Below, one piece after another: positions 29,236 through 36,571 of a stretch of DNA of 64,000 nt. This stretch comes from JAZKFT01 sp040386335 (GTDB lineage Bacteria; Bacteroidota; Bacteroidia; Chitinophagales; Chitinophagaceae): positions 62,001 through 126,000 of the forward strand of contig JAZKFT010000025.1 in assembly GCA_040386335.1 (NCBI GenBank), written 5' to 3'. Each line of letters opens with the position of its first letter. Position 1 is the stretch's first letter. Made by a program: the position numbers and the translations under genes. Under the pieces are notes generated by a model that worked only from the letters and a program-made list of their open reading frames with translations, searched no databases and had not been told where the DNA came from.

Positions 29236-30383
29236 TGAGTAGGGGTTTGTATTATGCCTTGCTCTATCTTCTTTTGGGTTTTCAATTGTCTTTCGGCCTC
29301 AGTTTCCACCATAATGCTTTCTCGGAGTTTGAAAGTGACCCGGTAATAATCATTATGATTTCCATAATCGAAATACTGATTATCCTCGTATTGTAACTTA
29401 ATCCTTGTGGCCAGGTTTTCTAAACCAAAGCCATCGCTATATTCCACCATCCTAGCCGAACGAACCTTGTTAACCGTAGTAAACACAAACCAGCCATCTT
29501 GTATTTCTGCAGTTATTTTTAATGGATCCCCTTTATCGGTAAGGTTACCATGCTTGCATGCGTTTTCAACCAGTGTTACCAAAACATGGGGTACTATTCG
29601 CAGGTGTCCCACGCCTTGTCCAATATAAATCTCGGCATGACTGTTCCCCTCAAACCGTAGCTTTTGCAATTCCAGCAGGTTACTAATAGCCTGTATTTCT
29701 TCTTGTAAAAGCACCTTATCATCGGCGTCAGGTTCACGAATGCTATAACGCATCATCTCCGTGAGCAACATTATTCCCCGGCCTGCGTTTTCATCCTGGT
29801 TCCTTACCTTGCTATAAAAAAAGGCCAGTACATTATAAAGAAAATGTGGGTTGATTTGGGCACGGAGGAATTTGTATTCAAGTTTGAGGTTTTCGGTTTG
29901 GAGGTTGTGGTTTTTTTGTTCCAAAAATGAATTCAGTTCCTTCGTCAACCTTAAATTTCTTTCAAAGTCTATTGCTCGTATCCCCAGATAATAAATAAAT
30001 GCATAAACAGAATACTGCATCCAAACCCAACTGCCGGAGCTAAATGCCTGCCAATAGTTATACGGATATGGAAATCTATCACCTAATAATCTGGAACTTT
30101 CAGAATAGATCATAAACCGAACTGTATTGTGCGCAAACAAAGTTACCACGACAATCCATGCTCGTCTTTTCCTATCTTTAAGAAAAAAAGGAACTACTAA
30201 ATGAAAACAGAGATAAAAAAAACCGATTGCAAAAGAATAGTGCAAAAATAAATTGAGAGTCCATTGAAATGCGTTCCTGCCAAAGTGTTCAACCGTCGAT
30301 ATCAGATAGTCAAATCCGACATATAAAGTCCAAACAACGAACTCGCCTACTTTCCTTCTACTAACATCACTTTTTCTTTTCAT
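29220..30383 (-). CDS. LytS-type sensor histidine kinase of the lanthipeptide locus
   Basis: A 387-residue membrane kinase. About four membrane segments span residues 15-140 with little extracytoplasmic sequence. The phosphoacceptor is His180 in LRAQINPHFLYN (HisKA_7TM/LytS class), followed by the N box VENACKHG and the G box GFGLENLATRI. Membrane-embedded sensing is typical of kinases for peptides or membrane stress. It overlaps the S41 protease gene by 17 bases and the regulator gene by 16. Confidence 0.88.
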   Translation of the reverse strand: MKRKSDVSRRKVGEFVVWTLYVGFDYLISTVEHFGRNAFQWTLNLFLHYSFAIGFFYLCFHLVVPFFLKDRKRRAWIVVVTLFAHNTVRFMIYSESSRLLGDRFPYPYNYWQAFSSGSWVWMQYSVYAFIYYLGIRAIDFERNLRLTKELNSFLEQKNHNLQTENLKLEYKFLRAQINPHFLYNVLAFFYSKVRNQDENAGRGIMLLTEMMRYSIREPDADDKVLLQEEIQAISNLLELQKLRFEGNSHAEIYIGQGVGHLRIVPHVLVTLVENACKHGNLTDKGDPLKITAEIQDGWFVFTTVNKVRSARMVEYSDGFGLENLATRIKLQYEDNQYFDYGNHNDYYRVTFKLRESIMVETEAERQLKTQKKIEQGIIQTPTQWLPA

Positions 30384-31773
30384 CGGTTTCCAAATAGTTT
30401 TTCACAATTTCAACCCAACTAGAATATTTATCAAAATTCAATTCAATATCTGTTGAAAATCCAACATAATCGATTTTCCCAATATTACAGTATCTCATTG
30501 TAGGGCAGTTGAAGTGGAAAAAATCAGACGGCATTCTCCTGATATCCAGCACATCCAATGTGTTAAACATACCAGCCGTACTATTCCCCATCTGGACAAC
30601 CTTTCCACTCATTTTCCCATAAAAAACCAAATGCTCTCCTGAACTGACTACGCCTTTGTCTGTAAGTATTACAATACGCCGAGGGCTTTTGTAGACAGTA
30701 TCGGGGACAACTAACCTAACGGAATTAATATCGACCAACTTTCCAACATTCTCCATCAAAAATTGCTTGTGCCTATTATAGTCCTTGTTATTTAAAGAAT
30801 CACGATAATAGGCGTTTAGATGCATAATAATATTCTCCTTACTAGCTTTAAATTGAAGAGAAGGCATTTGATAAGGTTTGTCAAAAATCAGTGGTAACAA
30901 ATTATTAAAACAAGAGCTGTAACCACCAGTATTATTTCTCAAATCTATAATTAAATTTGGCCTCTTTAAGATTTCGTTTTGATAATGCAACAGTAAGCTA
31001 TCAATTATAACTTTTTGATTCATTTCGAAGTTGGGGAAATAAAAATAGGAAGTACTATCAGAAAGTAATTTCAATTGTGCATTCTCACAAAATGAAAAAT
31101 CAACATATTTTGCATCTTCAATACTAGCTATTTTTTTAAAGACATCGAAATTAACAACTGTTAGAACACTGTCTGCATACGAATAGTCATAAGGCTTCGT
31201 ATTCAAGATATGATCCTTTCGATATGATAAAATTTTCCCTGTTTTATAATTTTTTTTGGACGGGTTAATGTAAAATCTTGCCTGTTTCTCAAACCAAAAG
31301 ACGTTGTCACCTTTTAAAATTGTACCAATATACTTTTCTTTTTCCTTTATTATCTCTACCACATAGCCATAGCCCTCGGACACAAATATACCGGACAACT
31401 CTCCTTGCATCTTTTTTTTGCGGCGTAGGTCAATTGGAAAGTCTGAAAAATAGTCCCTATAAATAGATTTTGTTTTTTCACTTGTCCTTAATGAAACGGT
31501 TAGATGTGGGTCTCTAAACCATCTCATATATGTCCTCAAAATTTGGAAGCAGGAATAAAAATGATTATTCACTAAAGCAGAGTCCATCTGTGTCTGCTTG
31601 AATGAATTATATACTGATTCAGAGGAATCTTTAATTTTTTCTTCAAAAAGTATATAATTATCCTCAACCGAATTACTAAGAAACGTTAGATTTTCAATAC
31701 AATTACAAGCTGGCTGTGAAAAAATCAACCCACCTATATTAACAAAAAGCAAAAGAAAAAACAATCTTAACAT
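30367..31773 (-). CDS. Exported S41-family peptidase of the lanthipeptide locus
   Basis: A 468-residue protein with a signal peptide (MLRLFFLLLFVNIGGLIFSQ). The S41 core is recognised by LIIDLRNNTGGY (275-286) and the nucleophile segment VVSSGEHL (Ser378 region), with RDPHLTV (His90) matching the His motif of the tricorn-like branch. It lies outside the cytoplasm, next to the precursor gene, whose stop codon overlaps its start as TAATG. Likely roles are removing the leader after export, degrading the peptide for self-protection, or releasing a signal. It has no PDZ domain. Confidence 0.75.
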   Translation of the reverse strand: MLRLFFLLLFVNIGGLIFSQPACNCIENLTFLSNSVEDNYILFEEKIKDSSESVYNSFKQTQMDSALVNNHFYSCFQILRTYMRWFRDPHLTVSLRTSEKTKSIYRDYFSDFPIDLRRKKKMQGELSGIFVSEGYGYVVEIIKEKEKYIGTILKGDNVFWFEKQARFYINPSKKNYKTGKILSYRKDHILNTKPYDYSYADSVLTVVNFDVFKKIASIEDAKYVDFSFCENAQLKLLSDSTSYFYFPNFEMNQKVIIDSLLLHYQNEILKRPNLIIDLRNNTGGYSSCFNNLLPLIFDKPYQMPSLQFKASKENIIMHLNAYYRDSLNNKDYNRHKQFLMENVGKLVDINSVRLVVPDTVYKSPRRIVILTDKGVVSSGEHLVFYGKMSGKVVQMGNSTAGMFNTLDVLDIRRMPSDFFHFNCPTMRYCNIGKIDYVGFSTDIELNFDKYSSWVEIVKNYLETDEKKK

Positions 31774-31967
31774 TAGTTAGTAGTTATAGTTAAACACGCA
31801 ATTTCGTTTGGTTCTTCTTGTCTCGTTCTACAACCATTCGACCCGCCTGGAGGTTCAACTTCTTGACCATAGTTAAGGGGCCACTTTGGTGAATATGAAA
31901 GTTTTAAAACTGTCTTTCTCTCCAACTCTAATTTTCCATCATTGGTTTTTTCAATTTGGTTTTTCAT
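31773..31967 (-). CDS. lanA: Candidate class I lanthipeptide precursor
   Basis: A 64-residue peptide heading the operon. The leader has GKLELERKTVLKL (11-23), matching the KLxLxKxTVxxL motif of Bacteroidota class I lanthipeptide precursors. PPGG at 39-42 could be a double-glycine cleavage site. The likely core is residues 43-64, with Ser43, Cys46, Thr48, Cys58 and a Thr-rich tail (CLTITTN). Two Cys allow at most two rings, for example Ser43-Cys46 and Thr48-Cys58; this pairing is a guess. The start ATG at 31967 directly follows a C9/A7 tract, and no Shine-Dalgarno is visible. Confidence 0.75.
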   Translation of the reverse strand: MKNQIEKTNDGKLELERKTVLKLSYSPKWPLNYGQEVEPPGGSNGCRTRQEEPNEIACLTITTN

Positions 31968-31985
31968 GATTTTTTTGGGGGGGGG
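31968..31985 (-). promoter_or_regulatory. C9/A7 homopolymer tract before lanA start
   Basis: Read on the minus strand, nine C are followed by seven A and TC before the lanA ATG. The C tract (31977-31985) lies 9-18 bases before the start, where a ribosome binding site would normally be. Such a tract can vary in length during replication and thus alter expression. Confidence 0.55.
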
Positions 31986-32006
31986 TTGGTTAATAATTTA
32001 TTCACG

Positions 32007-32037
32007 TAAATATAACATCCTCATTTATTCAATCAAA
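32007..32037 (-). promoter_or_regulatory. Candidate Bacteroidota promoter for the lanthipeptide operon
   Basis: On the minus strand TTTG (32037-32034) and TATATTTA (32014-32007), one base off TAnnTTTG, are 19 bases apart. Transcription would start near 32000, leaving a leader of about 33 bases before lanA. Upstream, two direct copies of CTGCAAAA (32107-32100 and 32066-32059) lie 41 bases apart and could bind a regulator. Confidence 0.4.
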
Positions 32038-32246
32038 AAACTTTTACACCGAATGGCGTTTTGCAGGTACCTATTTAATATTCTGAAATGAACACGTGCT
32101 TTTGCAGCTACGGCAGTATTAGTGAGTATTTGAAGCTCTAGAATAATCGTCTTTCAAAAGCCTCGTCTAACTTTTTGCTAAGATGAATTGAGGTCTTGGC
32201 TTGTACCGTCTGTAAGTGAGCTTACAAAAATCCTCAAAAACATCAT

Positions 32247-32271
32247 TAAAAAAGCCCCCAAAACGGGAGCT
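32247..32271 (-). terminator. Terminator after tRNA-Leu
   Basis: On the minus strand AGCTCCC and GGGGGCT pair (one G-U) around GTTTT and are followed by a T run, 9 bases after the tRNA 3' end. Confidence 0.75.
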
Positions 32272-32279
32272 TCTCTTTG

Positions 32280-32363
32280 TGCCCAAGACTGGATTCGAAC
32301 CAGCACAACCTTGCGGATGCTACGACCTGAACATAGTGCGTCTACCAATTTCGCCACTTGGGC
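32280..32363 (-). tRNA. tRNA-Leu (anticodon CAG)
   Basis: Minus-strand cloverleaf: acceptor arms GCCCAAG/CTTGGGC, D arm GCGAAATTGGTAGACGC, anticodon stem CTATG/CGTAG around loop TTCAGGT (anticodon CAG, codon CUG), a long class II variable arm, and T arm with GGTTCGAATCC. The discriminator base is A and the CCA end is not encoded. The long variable arm confirms leucine. Confidence 0.95.
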
Positions 32364-33052
32364 ATCTTTTATTATTCAGGATGGCAAATGTAGGGGCTTC
32401 GCTTATTTTGGCCAAAGCAATTTTTTAAAATGGGTATCACCAGGCGATTATGCTTACGGTTGTAGCCGGCAAATGCAGCATACCCACAGATGCCTTGAAA
32501 AAATGTGCAGGGCTGTTACACCCGTTTCAGAATCTTTTCCTGCTTGCCTGTTTTCCAATTTATCTATCCCTATTGGGTTCTGTCTCAGTTTGAATTTCCA
32601 GTGTCGTCCTTTTTCATGATGATGTCTGCATTTCATTGTACCAGGTAAACCAGGTTTGGTACTGTGATAAAACAGCTTGTGCTTCATTAGTTTTCCGCAG
32701 TCTAATTTTTCACAAAATCGCCGCTGTAAGTTTTTCTTTTGTAATAAATATTTTTATTACAGTAAGTATTTAGTGGTGTAATAAAAAATTTACTTACAAC
32801 AATTTTTATTACAGATTTTTAGAAGGAGCGATCATGCTCCGCTGGATATGCTGCGTGTAATAAAAGAATGGGCGGTGCCACAGCTTTACTACAACCGGCA
32901 AAATGAGGAGATTGAAGCAACAGCATGCAAAGGTGACAACAGGAATCTGCGGTGCAAATTTTGGGTTAGCTGTCACCTGTATTTATCTACACAAAAAGAT
33001 TGAAGTGCATGATGGGCGATCTGCACAATTTTATAAAAAATTGAGATGCGTC
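32364..33052. other. 690-base region, mostly non-coding
   Basis: No credible annotated gene is seen. It holds the A/T-rich inverted-repeat cluster at 32741-32814. Just after it, AGAAGGAG (32821-32828), a rare strong Shine-Dalgarno for this genome, precedes ATG 32834, which opens only an 8-codon frame. A second ATG at 32848 opens a 51-residue frame (MLRVIKEWAVPQLYYN) to 33003. Either could be a remnant or a small gene; evidence is weak. Confidence 0.35.
32741..32814. repeat. A/T-rich cluster of interleaved inverted repeats
   Basis: GTAATAAATATTTTTATTAC (32741-32760) is a near-perfect palindrome. TTTTTATTACAG occurs at 32751-32762 and again at 32803-32814, and GTAATAAAAAATTT in the other direction at 32778. 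AGTAAGTA (32761) and TACTTAC (32791-32797) form another dyad. It looks like a multi-site operator or a mobile repeat end. Confidence 0.55.
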
Positions 33053-33610
33053 TTATTTAAACGAATCCAGCTTAAAATATCCCAGGTGTATTTCATCTGC
33101 TTCACCGGTAGGATTCGCAGCAACAAGAATGCGAAACTGTTGCTTTACTGACCCGCCCAGCACATCTTCAATTTCAAATACATCATCTACATCAATTCCA
33201 TACTTATCATCAATATGCGACGTAGCACCTTTAAAACCGGTGTGGCGAAAAAAGGCCGTTTCCTTTGATAGTTTAATCGCTGCTGCTTTACTGCTGGCAG
33301 CGATCAGCATTTTGTAATGAAACTCTTCAAATTCATCCTTTTTGTACCCGCCCAGGTTGATAAAAAATAAGCGGGCATTACCAGCAGGTAAGACTGCGGC
33401 GGCCGGCACTACTTTCACGGAATAACCATTCACCTGGGTTATTTCACGCCAGGCATCGAAATGTAGTTTTCCATTTGCCTCAGGCCAAAATGCCAGTGCT
33501 GCGGGCACCAGGTCCTTCATCGTTTCGCCAACACCAAAGAATATATCGTGTTGTTCTGTATGCCGGCCGGCGGGCTTACAGCCAATCAGTATCATGAAAA
33601 GTTTAGGCAT
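33053..33610 (-). CDS. DUF1543 protein
   Basis: A 185-residue protein starting MPKLFMILIGCKPAGRHTEQHDIFFG, the family signature, with a duplicated half later in the protein (RLFFINLGGYKKDEFEEFHYKMLI). There is no signal peptide. The family is intracellular with unknown function. The repeat suggests two copies of a small alpha/beta unit. It stands alone. Confidence 0.8.
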   Translation of the reverse strand: MPKLFMILIGCKPAGRHTEQHDIFFGVGETMKDLVPAALAFWPEANGKLHFDAWREITQVNGYSVKVVPAAAVLPAGNARLFFINLGGYKKDEFEEFHYKMLIAASSKAAAIKLSKETAFFRHTGFKGATSHIDDKYGIDVDDVFEIEDVLGGSVKQQFRILVAANPTGEADEIHLGYFKLDSFK

Positions 33611-33740
33611 CAGGTTATTGTTTTTTGGTCAAATTTATAAGAATAGGATTAGGTATTTTATGCGCATACGAATAGAAACAGGTTTATAATTGATGTTTTT
33701 TCTTTTTTTTCTTGATAAAAAAAAGAAACAAAAAAAATCA

Positions 33741-33894
33741 AGGCTCCGAAATAAAAGCTAAAAATTATGCTTAAAGCCTAAAGCCGGCGAACTCGCCGTA
33801 AAAGTCATTCAGTTCATAGACCCTGCTGGCTCAAACAGCGCCGGCTTCTTAACGGCTTTAAGCATAATTTTCTTAACGCTTTTCTTTCGAGGCC
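33741..33894. repeat. About 155-bp palindromic mobile-type repeat
   Basis: Two arms of roughly 50 bases are nearly inverted copies: an 18-bp perfect block (AAAATTATGCTTAAAGCC at 33761-33778 versus 33854-33871), a 9-bp perfect block (AAGCCGGCG at 33781-33789 versus 33839-33847), and imperfect outer blocks GGCTCCGAAA/TTTCGAGGCC. The arms differ by two small GTTAAG-type insertions. The loop is about 50 bases. A smaller hairpin (CTTGAT/ATCAAG, 33711-33742) with long A runs flanks it on the left. No coding capacity. Confidence 0.7.
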
Positions 33895-34063
33895 AACCCA
33901 AACCAGCGGTTGCGCATAAAATACCTACTCCTAAAGAAGAAACAGTCCGGCAGCTTTTGATAAATCCGCCGTGCCAGGCATGCAATATCGGCAGCTTGTT
34001 CCTAATTGGACCGGTCTTTGTGCTGTTTTTAATGTTGAAACACCAACATGAATTCATTACCGC

Positions 34064-35086
34064 ATGAACACTGATCCAACTTTATCCATAAAATACTCCG
34101 TTTTAGACCTTGCCGGTGTAAGGGATGGCTTTAATGCTGCCGATAGTTTCCGGAACAGCCTCGACCTGGCGCAAAATGCTGAGCGACTCGGCTACACCCG
34201 ATACTGGTTTGCCGAACACCATAATATGGCAGGCGTTGCCAGTTCAGCGCCGGCTTTACTCATTGGCTATGTAGCAGGTGGTACTTCTGCCATGCGCGTT
34301 GGATCTGGTGGTGTAATGCTGCCCAACCACGCACCGCTGATCGTAGCGGAACAGTTTGGCACTTTAGCATCTTTATACCCCGGCCGCATCGACTTGGGCC
34401 TGGGCCGTGCACCCGGCACCGACCAACTAACTGCTAGGGCTATCCGTGGTGAAAATTTTGGCGCAGAACACAATTTTCCGCAAGACATTCAGCGACTGCA
34501 AAATTTCTTTTCAGCGGAGAACCGGAACAGTAAACTAAGGGCCATACCCGGCGAAGGTTTGAATATACCCATTTGGGTATTGGGCTCCAGCACCGACAGT
34601 GCAAGGGTAGCCGCGGCCATGGGTCTTCCCTATGCCTTTGCCAGCCATTTTGCACCCGCTTATTTCATGGATGCCATCCGTTTGTACCGGCAGCATTTTC
34701 AGCCTTCAGCGCATTTGAAAGAGCCTTATGTGATGGCGTGTGTAAATGTTGTGGCCGCAGATACAGATAAAGAAGCTACCCGTCTTGCAACATCGGTGCA
34801 ACAATTGTTTTTAGGGATTGTAACCGGCCAACGCAGGTTATTGCAACCGCCATCCGACTCCATGGACGGCATTTGGAACGAAGCAGAAGCTGCAGCCGTA
34901 AAGCAAATGTTGGCGTACTCTTTTATCGGCAGCCCGGCCACCTTAAAAACTCAGGTAGCAACATTTATTGAAAAAACCCAGGTTGATGAGATCATGGTTA
35001 CTTCGCATATTTATGACCACGATGCCAGGGTGCACTCTTACCGGTTATTCGCTGACTTGATGCAGCAAATAAACCAAACAACTTAA
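34064..35086 (+). CDS. LLM-class (luciferase-like) flavin monooxygenase
   Basis: A 340-residue enzyme of the bacterial luciferase-like TIM-barrel group, using reduced FMN or F420. YTRYWFAEHHNMAG (about 45-58), VGSGGVMLPNHAPLIVAEQF and YPGRIDLGLGRAPGTD are the typical family segments of the YhbW-like subgroup. Full length. The substrate cannot be told from sequence. It ends 8 bases before the convergent PhnA gene. Confidence 0.85.
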   Translation: MNTDPTLSIKYSVLDLAGVRDGFNAADSFRNSLDLAQNAERLGYTRYWFAEHHNMAGVASSAPALLIGYVAGGTSAMRVGSGGVMLPNHAPLIVAEQFGTLASLYPGRIDLGLGRAPGTDQLTARAIRGENFGAEHNFPQDIQRLQNFFSAENRNSKLRAIPGEGLNIPIWVLGSSTDSARVAAAMGLPYAFASHFAPAYFMDAIRLYRQHFQPSAHLKEPYVMACVNVVAADTDKEATRLATSVQQLFLGIVTGQRRLLQPPSDSMDGIWNEAEAAAVKQMLAYSFIGSPATLKTQVATFIEKTQVDEIMVTSHIYDHDARVHSYRLFADLMQQINQTT

Positions 35087-35094
35087 ACCAACCA

Positions 35095-35679
35095 TTAGCC
35101 CTGCTTTCGTACAAATTTGGTCAGAATTACAATTACCTGTCCTTCAATCCGGCCTTCTATCTGATCAGTATTGTCCGGAACCAGCCGGATATTTTTTACA
35201 ACGGTCCCCATTTTTGCATTTAGGCTGGTGCCTTTTACATCGAGGGATTTGGTAAGTATGACTGTGTCGCCGGTTTGCAATAACTGGCCATAAGCGTCTT
35301 TATGCAAATCAACCGCGGCATCACTATCGTGCTCGCCGGTGGCTTTGGCCCAGGCCAGTCTTTCTTCATCCAGGTACATCATATCGAGGTTATCCGCCGC
35401 CCAGCTTTCATTTCTAAAACGGTTCAGCATACGCCAACTCACCACCTGCACACCCGGCACTTCGCTCCACATGCTCTCCGGCAGGCAGGCCATCCAATGT
35501 TTGGTATCGGGTTCGGCTTTCTTCTCAATTTGTGCCCGGCAGGCTTCACAAATCATAATGGTGCTGTCTTCATAGCTACCTGTTTGCGGCAGCACTTCGT
35601 ACATGGACAGGGCTGATGCTGCTTTGCATATTTCGCATGTATTACCGCTTCTTTTTACAAGAATTTCTTCCAGTTTCAT
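35095..35679 (-). CDS. PhnA/YjdM-type zinc-ribbon protein
   Basis: A 194-residue protein with a zinc ribbon at the N-terminus (CEICKA at about 15-20 and ICEACRA near 46) and the C-terminal PhnA beta domain (LLQTGDTVILTKSLDVKGTS, ending GQVIVILTKFVRKQG). The middle is an extended linker typical of the longer Bacteroidota form. Despite its name the family is not a phosphonoacetate hydrolase; its function is unclear. Confidence 0.8.
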   Translation of the reverse strand: MKLEEILVKRSGNTCEICKAASALSMYEVLPQTGSYEDSTIMICEACRAQIEKKAEPDTKHWMACLPESMWSEVPGVQVVSWRMLNRFRNESWAADNLDMMYLDEERLAWAKATGEHDSDAAVDLHKDAYGQLLQTGDTVILTKSLDVKGTSLNAKMGTVVKNIRLVPDNTDQIEGRIEGQVIVILTKFVRKQG

Positions 35680-35796
35680 TAGGGATTGTTTTGTAGAGGC
35701 GGCGAATATAGTCGTTTGGATGGCTGGTCATTCAGCTGTTTTATGCCGGTATAGTTTTGAATTAACTTTATTGTCTTCATCTAAAAAACGACAAAA

Positions 35797-35946
35797 ATGA
35801 ACCCTTTACTGCAAATGCTCCTGCTACTATTGGCGGCCGGTATGATCCATGCACAGGGTGTCGGTATATGGACCAGCACTCCGGGTAACAGTGCTATACC
35901 AGATGTGACGGGTTCGAATAAGGGTAGGGAACATCTTTGCTTCTAG
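35797..35946 (+). pseudogene. Remnant of a secreted tail-fibre-like adhesin
   Basis: A 49-codon frame encodes a good signal peptide (MNPLLQMLLLLLAAGMIHAQ) followed by VGIWTSTPGNSAIPDVTGSN and a stop. Intact relatives in this window carry VGIGTxTP...SAxLDVxSTxKGLLxPR at the same place. Here G to W, L to P and early termination show decay. No further piece of the gene was found downstream, where the SRPBCC gene begins. Confidence 0.6.
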
Positions 35947-36060
35947 AGGTTGTCGCAAACCACCCTTACAAAGTCGTCTTTATACCTTCCAATTTTCATT
36001 TTACTTCAAGACTTTTGTAATGTAAAAAAGCAAACTATAACGATTAAAAAATTGACAATC

Positions 36061-36486
36061 ATGGAAACGCAGGAAAAGAAAGTGATTACGGTAAAGGCAA
36101 CCGTAAATGCCCCGGTGGAAAAAGTATGGGACAACTGGACCAAACCTGAACATATTACCCAATGGTGCAATGCTTCTGACGACTGGCATGCACCAAGGGC
36201 AGAAAATGACTTGCGTGCTGAAGGTCGTTTTGCTACCCGAATGGAGGCCAAAGATGGCAGTATGGGTTTCGATTTTGGAGGTACCTACGATGTGGTGACA
36301 CCAAATGAATACCTGGAATATACCATCGACGACGGCCGGAAGGTAACGATCAGTTTTTCTGGTGATGGTGATACCACTGAGGTCGTAGAAAGTTTTGAAG
36401 CGGAGGGTACGCATCCGGCGGAAATGCAGCAGGCCGGCTGGCAGGCGATACTGGACAATTTTAAAAAGTACACAGAAGCGAATTAA
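36061..36486 (+). CDS. SRPBCC/AHSA1-family protein
   Basis: A 141-residue START-like ligand-binding fold: VNAPVEKVWDNWTKPEHITQWCNASDDWHAP at the N-terminus and EMQQAGWQAILDNFKKYTEA as the final helix. ATG 36061 is chosen because upstream in-frame codons add only non-conserved sequence. Probably binds a hydrophobic small molecule or acts as an Aha1-like cochaperone domain; function not assigned. Confidence 0.8.
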   Translation: METQEKKVITVKATVNAPVEKVWDNWTKPEHITQWCNASDDWHAPRAENDLRAEGRFATRMEAKDGSMGFDFGGTYDVVTPNEYLEYTIDDGRKVTISFSGDGDTTEVVESFEAEGTHPAEMQQAGWQAILDNFKKYTEAN

Positions 36487-36501
36487 TCAGTGAGGCATTT
36501 T

Positions 36502-36539
36502 ACCTGCATAGCCTTCAGCTCTGGCCGGGCTATGCAGGT
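36502..36539. terminator. Bidirectional hairpin between convergent genes
   Basis: ACCTGCATAGC (36502-36512) and GCTATGCAGGT (36529-36539) form a perfect 11-bp stem with a 16-base loop between the stops of the SRPBCC gene and the glycine-rich gene. Flanking T and A stretches are short. Confidence 0.6.
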
Positions 36540-36571
36540 TTATGATGTTTTGAAAAACTAATTACGGGCTA

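Noticed and set aside
32188..32619. Open frame of 143 codons on the plus strand
   Set aside because: It is the antisense of tRNA-Leu, its terminator and adjacent sequence; the IRTSTTLRMLRPEHSASTNFATW stretch is a well-known false translation of tRNA-Leu.
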